Shown: positions 8,414 to 16,959, counted from the first letter of the stretch. The stretch: DNA of 64,000 bases from Actinomycetota bacterium (GCA_016870355.1 VGBR01000013.1:17754-81753), one strand, 5' to 3'. Program-made: numbers and translations. The notes: generated by a model from the sequence alone, not told the origin.

Positions 8414-9259
8414 CTAGGCGTTCTTGAAGTCGGGTGGGCGCTTCTCGAGGAACGCGCGCATTGCTTCGGTGGCGTCGGCGGTGAGTCCGGCGAGCACCTG
8501 GGTGCGGTTCTCGAGGTCGGCCGCGGCCTGACGACCCGGGATCTCGAGCGCCGACCACATCACTTCCTTGGTCTGGAAGACGGCCCACGGCGAGTTGGCG
8601 CGAATCTCGTCAGCTTTCGCGAGCGCGGCATCGAGCAGCGTGTCGTCGGGGACCACCTCGGTCACAAGCCCGATGCGCTCGGCTTCGGCCGCGTCGAAGA
8701 TCCGACCCGTCAGCATCAGCTCGTGCGCGCGTCCGGCACCGACGATGCGCGGCAGCAGCCAGCTCGTGCCGATGTCGCACGCCGACAAGCCGATGCGGAT
8801 GAACGCCACGTTGAAACGAGCCGACCGTGCCGCGATGCGCACGTCACACGCGAGCACCAACGCGAACCCGCCACCAGCCGCAGGACCGTTCACGGCCGCG
8901 ATCACCGGGATCTTCAGTCGTTGGATCCGTGGCACGACGCCGGTGATCTTCTGCTGGATGCCCATGTACTTCTGCACGTCGCCCGCGTCCTCAGTGCCGG
9001 GCACGTCACCGCCGAACCCGGTGAGGTCCGAGCCCGCGCAGAAGCCGCGACCCGCGCCCGTCAGGATTGCAACCCGCAGCTGCGGGCGCGCGTCGATCTC
9101 GTCGCACGCGCGGTAGATGCCGTCGATGAGGGCCTGGTTCATCGGGTTGAGCTTGGCTGGGCGATTGAGGGTGATCAGCGCGACGTCGTCCTGTGGGTAG
9201 GTCACGACGACCGCTTCGTCCGTCGACTCCTTGTGATCACTTCCGATGGGCCAGCTCAT
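8414..9259 (-). CDS. Enoyl-CoA hydratase/isomerase (crotonase) family protein
   Basis: A 281-residue crotonase starting at ATG 9259 (MSWPIGSDHKES); the longer open frame upstream reads through the neighbouring gene and is not used. The CoA/oxyanion motifs are GRGFCAGSDLTG and NGPAAGGGFALVLACD, and LSACDIGTSWLLPRIVG follows at the trimer interface. It begins 2 nt after the LLM oxidoreductase stop codon, so the two are co-transcribed. It resembles the 7553-8359 gene in length and motifs and may be an old paralogue. The precise reaction is not determinable. Confidence 0.87.
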   Translation of the reverse strand: MSWPIGSDHKESTDEAVVVTYPQDDVALITLNRPAKLNPMNQALIDGIYRACDEIDARPQLRVAILTGAGRGFCAGSDLTGFGGDVPGTEDAGDVQKYMGIQQKITGVVPRIQRLKIPVIAAVNGPAAGGGFALVLACDVRIAARSARFNVAFIRIGLSACDIGTSWLLPRIVGAGRAHELMLTGRIFDAAEAERIGLVTEVVPDDTLLDAALAKADEIRANSPWAVFQTKEVMWSALEIPGRQAAADLENRTQVLAGLTADATEAMRAFLEKRPPDFKNA

Positions 9260-9261
9260 CG

Positions 9262-10200
9262 TCACCTCACGTGTGAGAGCACGTCGTTGGCAAGCAGCTC
9301 GAGCGTTGCGGGCGCGCCGCGGTCGTGCAGGAAGAACACGAACTCGGTGATGCCCTTCGCCGCTTGCTCGCCGATGCGGTCGACGATCGCGTTCGGCGTG
9401 CCGATGAAGCCGCCCTCGTGCAGCCCCCATCCCGGGCCGGCGTGGCGCCGTTCGGCCTTGGTGCGCGCGTGTTCGAGCGAGGCGTCATCGGGTGCGATCA
9501 CCATCACTGCTTCGAGTGATCGGCGGATCTCCGCCGGGTCGCGATCGATCCGCGCGCACTCGGCTTCGAGCACGGCCGTCTTGTGCTCGATCTCGCCGAG
9601 TCCGTAGGTGGGGATGTTCCACACGTCGGCGAAGCGGGCGACGAGCGGCAGCGTGCGCTTCTCGCCTACGCCACCGACGTAGATCGGCGGTCGCGGTTGC
9701 TGCACCGGCGCCGGCAGGTTCGGGAACTCGCGCAGCTGGAAGTGCTCGCCCTCGAAGGTGGTGAGCTCGCCAGCGAACATGCGAGTGAGGATCTCGAGCG
9801 TCTCGCCGAGGATGTCTGATCGTTGGCCGAACGAGCCCCACGGGATGCCCGCGGTGTGGTGCTCGCTCTCCACCGAGCCGCTGCCGATGCCGACGTTGAG
9901 ACGCCCGCCGGAGATCACGTCGAGCGTCGTCGCCATCTTCCCGAGCAACGCGGGATGGCGAAACGTCGCGCAGAGCACCATGTGACCGATCCGGATGCGC
10001 TCGGTGTGCGCGAGCAGTGCGGTGACCAGCGTCCATCCTTCGAGCGCAGGCGTGCCCGGCAATTCCGGTCCGTAGAGGTGGTCGAAGCACCAGAACGAGT
10101 CGAAGCCGAGCTCGTCGCACCGTCGCGCGCGCTCGAGCATGTCGCCGTACTCGAAGGCGAGCTGCGGGATGTAGATGCCGAAGCGCAGCGGTTCGCCCAC
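9262..10200 (-). CDS. LLM-class (probable F420-dependent) oxidoreductase
   Basis: A 312-residue bacterial luciferase-like monooxygenase fold (TIM barrel). Visible signatures are FGIYIPQ at the N-terminus, RCDELGFDSFWCFDHLYG, the strand ISGGRLNVGIGSG with the flavin/F420-phosphate loop, and PIYVGGVGE. Actinobacterial members mostly use F420, but FMN use cannot be excluded. GTG 10200 follows TAGGGT by 6 nt, a leaderless arrangement. It heads an operon with the crotonase at 8414-9259 and is divergent from a dienelactone hydrolase 27 bp away. Confidence 0.88.
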   Translation of the reverse strand: MGEPLRFGIYIPQLAFEYGDMLERARRCDELGFDSFWCFDHLYGPELPGTPALEGWTLVTALLAHTERIRIGHMVLCATFRHPALLGKMATTLDVISGGRLNVGIGSGSVESEHHTAGIPWGSFGQRSDILGETLEILTRMFAGELTTFEGEHFQLREFPNLPAPVQQPRPPIYVGGVGEKRTLPLVARFADVWNIPTYGLGEIEHKTAVLEAECARIDRDPAEIRRSLEAVMVIAPDDASLEHARTKAERRHAGPGWGLHEGGFIGTPNAIVDRIGEQAAKGITEFVFFLHDRGAPATLELLANDVLSHVR

Positions 10201-10226
10201 GGCCGCACCCTACCTATGGCTCTACG

Positions 10227-10847
10227 ATGCCGCCCGTGACCGTTCCCTACTTCCTTGCGCGTCCGTCGTCGCCTCCACCGTGGCCCGGGGTTGTGGTGTG
10301 CATGGAGGGCTACGGCATGGACCAGTGGCTCCTGCGCGTCTGCGAACGCTTGGCGGCCGAGGGTTTCGCCGCGATCGCGCCCGACATGTATGCCCGGTTC
10401 GGCGGCAGCAATCGTGACGAAGGTCGCAAGCACCTCGCCGAGCTGAAGAGCCCCCACGCGCTTGCTGACATCACCGAGTGTGTTGATGAGCTGAAGCGCA
10501 TCGGTGCCACCAGGATCGGTCTCACCGGCTTCTGCATGGGTGGACGGATCACCTACACGGCCGCGACCAGAGGCGTTCCGATCGACGCGGCCGTCGGCTT
10601 CTACGGCGCCCACCTCAACGAGATGCTCGGGGAACCGACGTGCCCCTTGCATCTCGTCTTCGGTGGCATCGACGAGTACATCCCTCTGGATGAGGTCGCC
10701 GCGGTCGAAGCGCACCATCCAGGGATGGTGACCACGTACCCCGACGCCGGCCACGCGTTCATGCACGCGGGCAACGACGCTGATGCTGCTGCCGCCAAGG
10801 ACGCGTGGCCGAAGCTCATCGCATTCTTCAACGAGCACCTGCGTTAG
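10227..10847 (+). CDS. Dienelactone hydrolase family protein
   Basis: A 206-residue alpha/beta hydrolase with the dienelactone hydrolase triad: nucleophile C103 in GFCMGG, D149 in GGIDEYIP and H176 in DAGHAFMH. MEGYGMDQWL near residue 26 is the characteristic N-terminal strand. Such enzymes open lactone rings in chlorocatechol-type pathways, though many act on other esters. ATG 10227; the 26-bp gap to the divergent LLM gene must hold both promoters. Its TAG overlaps by four bases the stop region of a convergent crotonase remnant. Confidence 0.87.
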   Translation: MPPVTVPYFLARPSSPPPWPGVVVCMEGYGMDQWLLRVCERLAAEGFAAIAPDMYARFGGSNRDEGRKHLAELKSPHALADITECVDELKRIGATRIGLTGFCMGGRITYTAATRGVPIDAAVGFYGAHLNEMLGEPTCPLHLVFGGIDEYIPLDEVAAVEAHHPGMVTTYPDAGHAFMHAGNDADAAAAKDAWPKLIAFFNEHLR

Positions 10848-11065
10848 CGCGCCTGCCAGTTCGGGGCACGCTTCTCGGTGAACGCGAGGGGGCCTTCCTT
10901 CGCATCTTCCGAAGCGAGCACCCGCTTGCCGATGTCCGACTCGATCTCGTAGGCGTCGGCGAGGCTTCCTGCACCGAAGCACCTGAGCGCGCTCTCCTTC
11001 GTGCACCGGATGGCAAACGGTGAGTTCACCGTGATGCGACTGGCCCATTCGCGGGCAGCGCGCCA
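10844..11065 (-). pseudogene. Crotonase C-terminal remnant (N-terminus missing)
   Basis: About 73 codons on the minus strand end in TAA at 10844-10846 and match the C-terminal trimerisation tail of enoyl-CoA hydratases. NSPFAIRCTKESALR and SEDAKEGPLAFTEKRAPNW are recognisable. Going upstream, family similarity continues (AREWASRITV) to about 11060, then stops at a junction with an unrelated plus-strand gene. No start codon, active-site region or promoter remains, so this is a dead fragment. The break lies around 11060-11070. Confidence 0.8.
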
Positions 11066-11068
11066 GCG

Positions 11069-11587
11069 GGCACGTCGACCTACGACTTGGTGTTCAACGA
11101 CGTCGCCGATCGCGACGCCGGCTACTACAAGTACGTCGTCGGGCGACCCAACGTGTGGTGGGATCGCACCAACGCGACCCTGCCCAACTTCACCCGCTTC
11201 GAGCAGTACCTCGACGCCGTCACGACCACGACTTCACGCTCGGTCATGGTCTGGCAGATCCCGCTGGGCAACCAATGGTTCCAGACGATGAACAACACCG
11301 ACGGCCACTACCAGGACAACCGGGCGGAGTACTTCTTCGCTCATCTTCAGGACCTCGCCGATGTTGGCGTCATCGGACTGCTCTTCGGCCGGGGGAACCC
11401 GGGAAGCAGCACGAGCACGAACGCCAAGGGCGACGGGGTCACCAACCCGCCGTCGTTCTGCACGACGGACGGCATGTCGACCGGCCAGGTCTGCAACAAC
11501 CATCCATCGACGGTCAGCGACGACGACGGCGGCTACCTGCGCATGAAGGCGACCGAGTACTACGCCGCTCCCCTTTCGCTTCCTTAG
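11069..11587 (+). pseudogene. C-terminal remnant of a secreted glycosidase-like protein
   Basis: The frame is open from a stop at 11021-11023 to TAG at 11585-11587. Protein-like sequence begins near 11069 (GTSTYDLVFNDVADRDAGYY), with no credible start or signal peptide. The aromatic-rich, Asn/Gly-rich text (VWWDRTN, VMVWQIPLGNQWF, GLLFGRGNPGS, a Cys pair in SFCTTDG and QVCNNH) looks like the last strands of an extracellular (beta/alpha)8 hydrolase. I cannot name the family. Its 5' part was lost at the same junction that truncates the minus-strand crotonase remnant. Confidence 0.6.
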
Positions 11588-11695
11588 CCAGAAGCACAAC
11601 CGCCGACCCGAGCGCGTGTTGCGCTGCGCCCTCGCGGAAGCGATCTCCCTGCTGCGGCTGCAGCTGCACCGAGCCTGACGAGACCGCTGAGGGCG

Positions 11696-12766
11696 CTACG
11701 GGACCAGCGGCGGGTAGTAGTTCTCAGCGCCGATCTTCTTGACGTCGTCGAACCATGAGCCGTCGTACGCCTCTGAGCGTCCCTGTCGCATCGGGTCTTC
11801 GAGCTCCCACGCTTGGCGCTTGTACGTCCAGTTCGACGGGAACCGCGCATGAGACTCGCGCCAGTGCGGGATCGCCGCTGCGTGATCGCCAGCCTGGTGG
11901 AGATGCTCGCCGAGCTCGAAGTGCGCAGCCGCGAGCGCTTCGTCGTCTTCGCGAGGCATCGCGCGGCGGATCACCTCGTCGGGCGAGAGCGCGTGGCGAC
12001 TGTCAGCGCCTTGCTCCACCCAGTCGAGGACCATCGCGAAGTACGCGTCGGGGTCGGTCTTGATCTTCTTCACCTCGGCGAGGATCTCGGCCACCTCGGG
12101 GGGAACCGTCGACGGGTCGACGTTGCGCAGCTGATCCATGACTGGGTTCTTGCCGGGGAACGCCGGCTCGGCCGGGCGCACGATCATCCCGTCCTCGTCG
12201 ATCCACACGCCGTTGGGCACGTTGACGATGCCGAACATCTCATCGACGACGTGCGCAGTGTCGATCAGCGACGGGTGCTCAGGCTTCGCGGCCTCCACCA
12301 ACGGCCGCGCCGCCTCGATGTCGACATCGAGCGCGACCGTGACGATCTCGAGACCCTTCGGATGGAGCTGCGTGCGCACTGCCTGCCACACGGGCAGGTC
12401 GAAGCGGCAGCCTCACCAAGAAGCCCACGCGACCAACAAGACCTTCTGGCCGCGCAGGCTCGAGAGCTTGAAAGGGTTGCCGTCGAAGTCGGGGAGCTCG
12501 AGCTCGGGTGCCACTGCGGTGGTGAGCGCCTTGCCGGTGACCGTGGTGTCGGGTCCGAGCGCCCAGATGCCCGCGCCTTCGTCGTGCACGAGCGGCATGC
12601 CCAGTCGCGGTGCCACCACTTCGACGGCGACCTTCCCGTCAGCGGTGCGCGCCTCAGGCGGCAACGGCACGCAGTGCTCGGCCTTGCACGCGCCTTCGGG
12701 CATGACGGCCCATCCGGTGCGGGCCTCGAACGCCGCGGCGTCAACTTCGAGCTCGGTGAGGATCAC
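11696..12766 (-). CDS. Predicted selenoprotein: redoxin/TlpA-like protein with UGC motif
   Basis: Two open frames in one phase, 12413-12766 and its continuation to 11696, are separated only by TGA at 12413-12415. The text reads LLVAWASW-U-GCRFDLPVW. That is a thioredoxin-fold TlpA/AhpC-like active site with the TGA exactly at the nucleophilic Cys position. Reading it as selenocysteine gives a 356-residue protein with Sec118 and C120. The redoxin domain runs to about residue 230 and a helical, TPR-like tail follows (HFELGEHLHQAGDHAAA). An RNA hairpin starts 14 nt after the TGA and resembles a bacterial SECIS element. GTG start at 12766. Alternatives are a nonsense mutation or a base error; intact homology on both sides and the hairpin favour Sec. 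Confidence 0.75.
12382..12398 (-). promoter_or_regulatory. Candidate bacterial SECIS hairpin
   Basis: On the minus-strand mRNA, CCUGCC pairs perfectly with GGCAGG around a five-base loop CGUGU. The stem begins 14 nt and the loop 20 nt after the UGA, and the second loop base is G. This fits the general bacterial SECIS pattern: a stem-loop in the coding region shortly after UGA with a G near the loop start, read by SelB. In a GC-rich gene a 6-bp stem can also arise by chance. Confidence 0.5.
12413..12415 (-). other. In-frame UGA, predicted selenocysteine codon
   Basis: The minus strand reads TGG TGA GGC TGC, giving W-U-G-C in the middle of the conserved thioredoxin-like active-site turn. Downstream codons keep perfect family-like sequence for another 238 residues, which a random nonsense mutation would not by itself explain. 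Confidence 0.7.
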
Positions 12767-12790
12767 AGCACTACCTCTACTACGTCGCGG

Positions 12791-14875
12791 TCATGGTGTC
12801 GGGGCCGGTGGCACCGTGGGCGGCTCGACGACGACCGGGGGAACCGTCGCGACGGGCGCGGTGGTCTCCGGTGAGGTTGGCGGCGGCGCCACCCCGCGAC
12901 CCTTCTCGCTCACGTACTTCCCGTCGCGGTCGCACGCGGGGCCGGGATCAGGGAACTCGATGATGGGCTCGATGAAGAGCGCCCGTTCCATGAAGCTGCG
13001 GAAGATGCGCGCCGGGATCTGGCCACCGAAACCGGCGCCGGGCACCTGAGCCAGCGCATTCCCGTGCCAGACGAACGCCGCGAGCTGCGGCGTGAAGCCG
13101 AGGAAGTTCGCGTCAGCCCTGAGGTCGGTGGTGCCCGTCTTGCCAGCGACCGGGCGGTTGCCGGGGAGCCGCGCCGCGGTGCCTGTGCCACCGGTGATGA
13201 CGCCCCGGAGCATGTCGATCTCGCACGCGGCGGCTTCCGCCGAGATCGCGCGCGTTGGCTCGAGGTCACGCTCGGCGTCGAACACCACGGTGCCGTCGGC
13301 CGCGACGATCTTGCTGACGAACACCGGGTCGTGGTGCACGCCGTTGTTCGCGATCGTCGATGCGACCGTCGCCATCTCCAATGGAGTGGTCTCGATGGTG
13401 CCGAGCGTGAGCGAGAGGATCGGCTTGAGCGTGGGCTGGGTGATGCCGAGCTTCTGAGCGATGTCGATCACCTTGTCGAACCCGACCGCGAGCTCGAGGC
13501 GAGCGAACGCGCAGTTCACCGAGTTCGCCGTCGCCGACCGTAGCGATTGTTGACCGGCACCTCGCTCCGCGTTCTGCGTGCGGCCGAGGAGCCCGAACGA
13601 GCAGGGCGACGAACCGCTGATGGTGTCGCGAGGTGAGAAGCCGTTCTCCAAGGCCGCGGCGAGCGTGATCACCTTCCACGTGGATCCAGATTGGCGACCT
13701 GGATACGTCGTGGCGATGTTGTATTGACTGCCGGCGAAGTCGCGTGGGCCGGCAATCATCGCTTTCACGAACCCGTTGCGCGGATCCATCGCGATCATCG
13801 CGCCGGTGAACCCGGGCTTCTCAGGCAGGATCTCCTCCATCGCTGCCTGTGCCGCGCGTTGCAGGCTGAGATCGATGGTGGCGTGGATCTTCAGTCCACC
13901 CGTGAGCACTCGCGCGCGCCGGGCCGCGGTGGTCGTGCCGAGCACTTCGTACATCGGGTCGTGAATGAGACGGTCCTGCACCTCCTCTGCCCACGCGTCG
14001 CGGGGGCGGAGCTCGGCCTCGGGCACAATCGTCGGGAGCGGCTCTTGCGCTGCGGCCAACGCCTCGCTCTCGGTGATGTAGCCCTGATCCACCATGCGGT
14101 TCAACGCGAACGCGCGCCGCTCCGCTGCTCGTTCAGGGTTCGTGAACGGATTGTCGCCTTCGGGGTTGGCGATGAGCCCTGCAAGCAACGCGGCCTGCGC
14201 GATCGACACGTCTGCGAGCGCGGTCGACGGAACGTTGCCGAACTCAGTCGACACTTGGAAGAACCGCTCGACCGCGGCCTTCACACCGTACGAGCCCTGA
14301 CCGAAGTAGACGGTGTTGAGGTACTGCTCGAGGATCTCGCGCTTGCCGATCTCTTCGGTGAGATGGATGGCGAGCACGATCTCGCGGATCTTGCGCTTGA
14401 TGTCGCGCTTCGGTGACAGGATGCGTTTCTTCACCAGCTGCTGGGTGATGGTCGAGCCACCCTGCTCGATCTCGCCGGAGGTGATGTTCTTCACGAACGC
14501 TCGAGCGACGGCGTTGATGTCAACGCCTTGGTTGCTCCAGAACGTCTGGTCCTCGACCGCGATGACGGCCTTTCGCAGGATCCTCGGAACCTCGTTGAGC
14601 TCGACTTCCTCGCGGTTCAAGGACCCCAGCACCGCGACCACACCACCCGTCGAGCTGTAGACGGTCGAACGCTGCTTGAGGTCTCGCAGCTCGATGCCCG
14701 TCTCGAACTCTTGAGCATCCACGAGGATTCCCGTGCTCAACACGAGCGCGACGAGGAAGAGCCCCACAACCAGGCCGCCCGCCATGATGGTGGTGAGCAA
14801 CGCGCGCACCGGTGGTTGATCGTCCAGCACGGCGAAGCGCCGCGTCGTCACGGTTCGGATGTTACGAGACCGCAT
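12791..14875 (-). CDS. Class A penicillin-binding protein (transglycosylase/transpeptidase)
   Basis: A 694-residue bifunctional peptidoglycan synthase. ATG 14875 gives MRSRNIRTV, then a signal anchor (about residues 30-55, LLTTIMAGGLVVGLFLVALVL). The GT51 domain has EDQTFWSNQGVD and GGSTITQQLVKK. The transpeptidase domain has SxxK (SGSTWKV), SxN (ANSVNCAF) and KTG (AGKTGTTD). A Pro/Thr/Val-rich tail follows (VAPPPTSPETTAPVA). The open frame extends upstream to 15280 but crosses unrelated sequence, so that extension is rejected. It polymerises and crosslinks cell wall outside the membrane. Confidence 0.93.
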   Translation of the reverse strand: MRSRNIRTVTTRRFAVLDDQPPVRALLTTIMAGGLVVGLFLVALVLSTGILVDAQEFETGIELRDLKQRSTVYSSTGGVVAVLGSLNREEVELNEVPRILRKAVIAVEDQTFWSNQGVDINAVARAFVKNITSGEIEQGGSTITQQLVKKRILSPKRDIKRKIREIVLAIHLTEEIGKREILEQYLNTVYFGQGSYGVKAAVERFFQVSTEFGNVPSTALADVSIAQAALLAGLIANPEGDNPFTNPERAAERRAFALNRMVDQGYITESEALAAAQEPLPTIVPEAELRPRDAWAEEVQDRLIHDPMYEVLGTTTAARRARVLTGGLKIHATIDLSLQRAAQAAMEEILPEKPGFTGAMIAMDPRNGFVKAMIAGPRDFAGSQYNIATTYPGRQSGSTWKVITLAAALENGFSPRDTISGSSPCSFGLLGRTQNAERGAGQQSLRSATANSVNCAFARLELAVGFDKVIDIAQKLGITQPTLKPILSLTLGTIETTPLEMATVASTIANNGVHHDPVFVSKIVAADGTVVFDAERDLEPTRAISAEAAACEIDMLRGVITGGTGTAARLPGNRPVAGKTGTTDLRADANFLGFTPQLAAFVWHGNALAQVPGAGFGGQIPARIFRSFMERALFIEPIIEFPDPGPACDRDGKYVSEKGRGVAPPPTSPETTAPVATVPPVVVEPPTVPPAPTP

Positions 14876-14945
14876 GCCCGGTCCTGACCAGCCCCTGGTC
14901 CAAACCCCGATCCAGTGATCGCGATCCAGTGCAAGGCTTCCCGCC

Positions 14946-15088
14946 GTGCCTCTCCCGGACGGCCCCGACGAGCTCGAGCAGGCCGCGACCTCACGGCTCG
15001 ATCCGGTCGCTCGCGAGTACTTCTCGCGCGGGTCGGGTGACGGCATCACCTTGGCGGAGAACGCCGCAGCGTGGCGGGGGCTGCACCT
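14946..15088 (+). pseudogene. FMN-dependent alpha-hydroxy-acid dehydrogenase, N-terminal remnant
   Basis: GTG 14946 starts PLPDGPDELEQAATSRLDP followed by EYFSRGSGDGITLAENAAAW. This is the N-terminal helix and GSGDG/ENAAAW motif of lactate oxidase / glycolate oxidase-type FMN enzymes. Similarity ends after about 47 residues (RGLHLD), where the sequence becomes the antisense of a broken ABC-transporter gene. The whole FMN barrel is missing. The remnant is convergent with the ABC fragment and both lack their 3' ends. Confidence 0.75.
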
Positions 15089-15091
15089 CGA

Positions 15092-15329
15092 TCGACGCCC
15101 GCACGATCTGCGCGTCGGCTCGCACGTCGTGGCCGAGCACCGTCGCCTTCCCCGCGTCAGGAGCGAGCAGGGTCGTGAGCACGCGGACCGCGGTCGTCTT
15201 CCCCGGCCCGTTCGGACCGAGCAAGCCGAGCACGCTGCCTTCGGGCACGGCGAACGACACGCCCTTGAGTGCCTCGACATCGCCGAAGTGCTTCGCGATC
15301 CCGTCGGCGACGATCGCCTCCGTGGTCAT
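15092..15329 (-). pseudogene. ABC-transporter ATP-binding protein (DrrA-like), N-terminal remnant
   Basis: ATG 15329 begins a typical drug-exporter/ABC-2 ATPase: IVADGIAKHFGDVEALKGV, then the Walker A GPNGPGKTT near residue 38, then LTTLLAPDAGKATVLGHDV. Walker A has Pro where GPNGAGKTT is usual. After about 79 residues (QIVRASI) the gene breaks into the convergent FMN-enzyme remnant. No Q-loop, signature LSGGQ, Walker B or permease gene remains. The fragment cannot make a working ATPase. The break lies roughly between 15085 and 15100. Confidence 0.8.
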
Positions 15330-15352
15330 GTGAGCGACGCTATGACCGCGTG

Positions 15353-16231
15353 ATGTCACCATCGCAAACGCTTTCGCTTGCTGGTCGTGTTGCGATCGTG
15401 ACCGGCGCCGGGCGAGGGCTCGGGCGTGCGCACGCACTTGCGCTGGCGTCGGCGGGTGCTCGGGTGGTGGTCAACAACCGGTCACCACAACCCGCGGCCG
15501 ACGTCGTCGACGAGATCCGCGCCGTGGGCGGAGAAGCCGTCGCACACGTCGGTGACGTGTCGGAGTGGTCAGTCGCGGAAGCGTTGATCGCCCAAGCCGT
15601 CGCCGAGCTCGGCGATCTGCACATCTTGGTCAACAACGCGGGCATTACCCGCGATCGCATGAGCTTCAACATGACCGAAGACGAGTGGGACGACGTGGTG
15701 CGGGTGAACTTGAAGGGCCACTTCGCGCCGAGTCGGTTCGCCGGCGCGCATTGGCGTGCGCAGGGCGAGGCACTCGGTCGCCGAATCGTGAACACCACGA
15801 GCGAAGGCGGGCTGTTCCCGGCGCGCGGCCACGCGAACTACTCGGCGACGAAAGCGGGCATCGTCGGCATCACGGTCGAGCTGGCATCGGAGCTGAGCAA
15901 GTACGGGGTGACGGTCAACGCGGTCGCGATGAGGGCGCGGACGCGCATGACCGAGAACACGCCGTTGTTCGCGACGGAGGAGCCGGGTCCTGACCGGTAC
16001 GACCCCGCGCACGCCGCGAAGGCCGTGACCTGGCTGTGCAGCGACGATGCGGCGGATGTGACCGGTCAGGTGCTGTTGGTGATCGGGAGCCGAGTCAGCG
16101 TGGTCGGGCCGCTCGCGGTCTCGGCGCGCACGGAGCTCACCGACGACTGGAAGGCTGAAGACCTCGTCTCGGCCAAGAGCACGCTCTTTCCCAACGGGGC
16201 CGCCAACGTGATCCAGGCACCGCCACCATGA
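15353..16231 (+). CDS. Short-chain dehydrogenase/reductase
   Basis: A 292-residue classical SDR, NAD(P)-dependent. The cofactor loop TGAGRGLG is at residues 17-24, NNAG at 94-97, the catalytic S150 (NTTSEGG) and Y163-x3-K167 (NYSATKAG). The C-terminal extension of about 50 residues beyond the core (ARTELTDDWKAEDL) resembles actinobacterial 3-oxoacyl-ACP reductase-like or steroid-type SDRs. ATG 15353 is preferred over the longer frame, which starts inside the ABC remnant. Its stop overlaps the HD pseudogene start as ATGA, so those two were translationally coupled. Confidence 0.9.
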   Translation: MSPSQTLSLAGRVAIVTGAGRGLGRAHALALASAGARVVVNNRSPQPAADVVDEIRAVGGEAVAHVGDVSEWSVAEALIAQAVAELGDLHILVNNAGITRDRMSFNMTEDEWDDVVRVNLKGHFAPSRFAGAHWRAQGEALGRRIVNTTSEGGLFPARGHANYSATKAGIVGITVELASELSKYGVTVNAVAMRARTRMTENTPLFATEEPGPDRYDPAHAAKAVTWLCSDDAADVTGQVLLVIGSRVSVVGPLAVSARTELTDDWKAEDLVSAKSTLFPNGAANVIQAPPP

Positions 16232-16933
16232 GCCGGGCCTCAGGCGGATCCACCGGCGCTGAATGGCCCCTCGGTACGTCGGACTCCGTGGCCGAAGAGA
16301 TCCATCTTTCCAAGCGGTTCTTCCGGGCGACCGAATGGGCGGCCGAGTGCCACGTGGCCCGCGCCGCCGACGTTGGCCACGCCACTCCGTCACTCGGCCA
16401 GGTGCTCGGGATCGCGTCACTGCTCCTCGAAGACGGCGGCAGCGAACGTGAGGCGATCGCCGCGATGCTCCTCGACGCGATCGGCGACGGCGATGTGCCG
16501 CTTGGCGAGATCCGCGAGGAGTTCGGCAAGAAGGTCACGAACTCGTCGCAGCCGCGGCCGACGCGCGCACTGACGCGGGGCGCGGTGCTCGCCGGCTCGA
16601 TGCCGAGCGGTGGCGCGCCCGTCGCGACCACTCGCTGAAGTCGCTGCGCGAAGAAGACGACCCGAAGGTGCTCAGGGTGCGCGCGGCAGACGCGTTCCGC
16701 GATCTGCGCGTCTTCCTCACCGAGCTGCGCCGCCACGGCAACATCGCCTTTGCTCGCTTCCCGGTGCCGCCGGCGGAGCAGGTCGATCACTACCGCACGA
16801 TGGTCAGCGCCTACACCGAGCTCATCCCGCGCACCCGACTCGACCACGCGCCTGCGGTGCGTTGGTGGAGATGGACCGCCTCTTCGAGCTCGACACCGCC
16901 ACCGCCGCTTGGCGCATTGCCCACGCCGCTTAG
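16228..16933 (+). pseudogene. HD-domain (SpoT/RelA-hydrolase-like) protein with two frameshifts
   Basis: ATG 16228 gives an HD-hydrolase-like N-terminus (HVARAADVGHATPSLGQVL, SEREAIAAMLLDAIGDG, EIREEFGKKV). Near 16540 the frame breaks. In another frame the text continues ELVAAAADARTDAG, WRARRDHSLKSLREEDDPKV and VRAADAFRDLRVFLTELRRHG, and near 16855 it shifts again to ALVEMDRLFELD before TAG at 16931-16933. One missing base at each place would restore one ORF. The first-domain HD pair also looks lost (LLDAIGDG where LLHDAVED is usual). Either decayed or affected by base-calling errors. Confidence 0.75.
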
Positions 16934-16959
16934 GGCGGGGGACGCAGGCCTCCCCCGCC
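16934..16959 (+). terminator. GC-rich terminator-like hairpin
   Basis: GGCGGGGGA (16934-16942) pairs perfectly with TCCCCCGCC (16951-16959) around an 8-nt loop, starting right after the stop of the HD pseudogene. There is no T-tract, as is common for actinobacterial terminators. It separates the SDR/HD unit from the amidohydrolase gene. Confidence 0.6.

Noticed and set aside
12413..12415. Treating the TGA as an ordinary stop between two genes
   Set aside because: The second half would lack any start before the active-site GC, and the two parts make one continuous redoxin domain; kept as an alternative only.
14876..15280. Upstream extension of the penicillin-binding protein frame
   Set aside because: The extra N-terminal residues cross the FMN-enzyme and ABC remnants and are not PBP-like; the ATG at 14875 followed by a signal anchor is the natural start.
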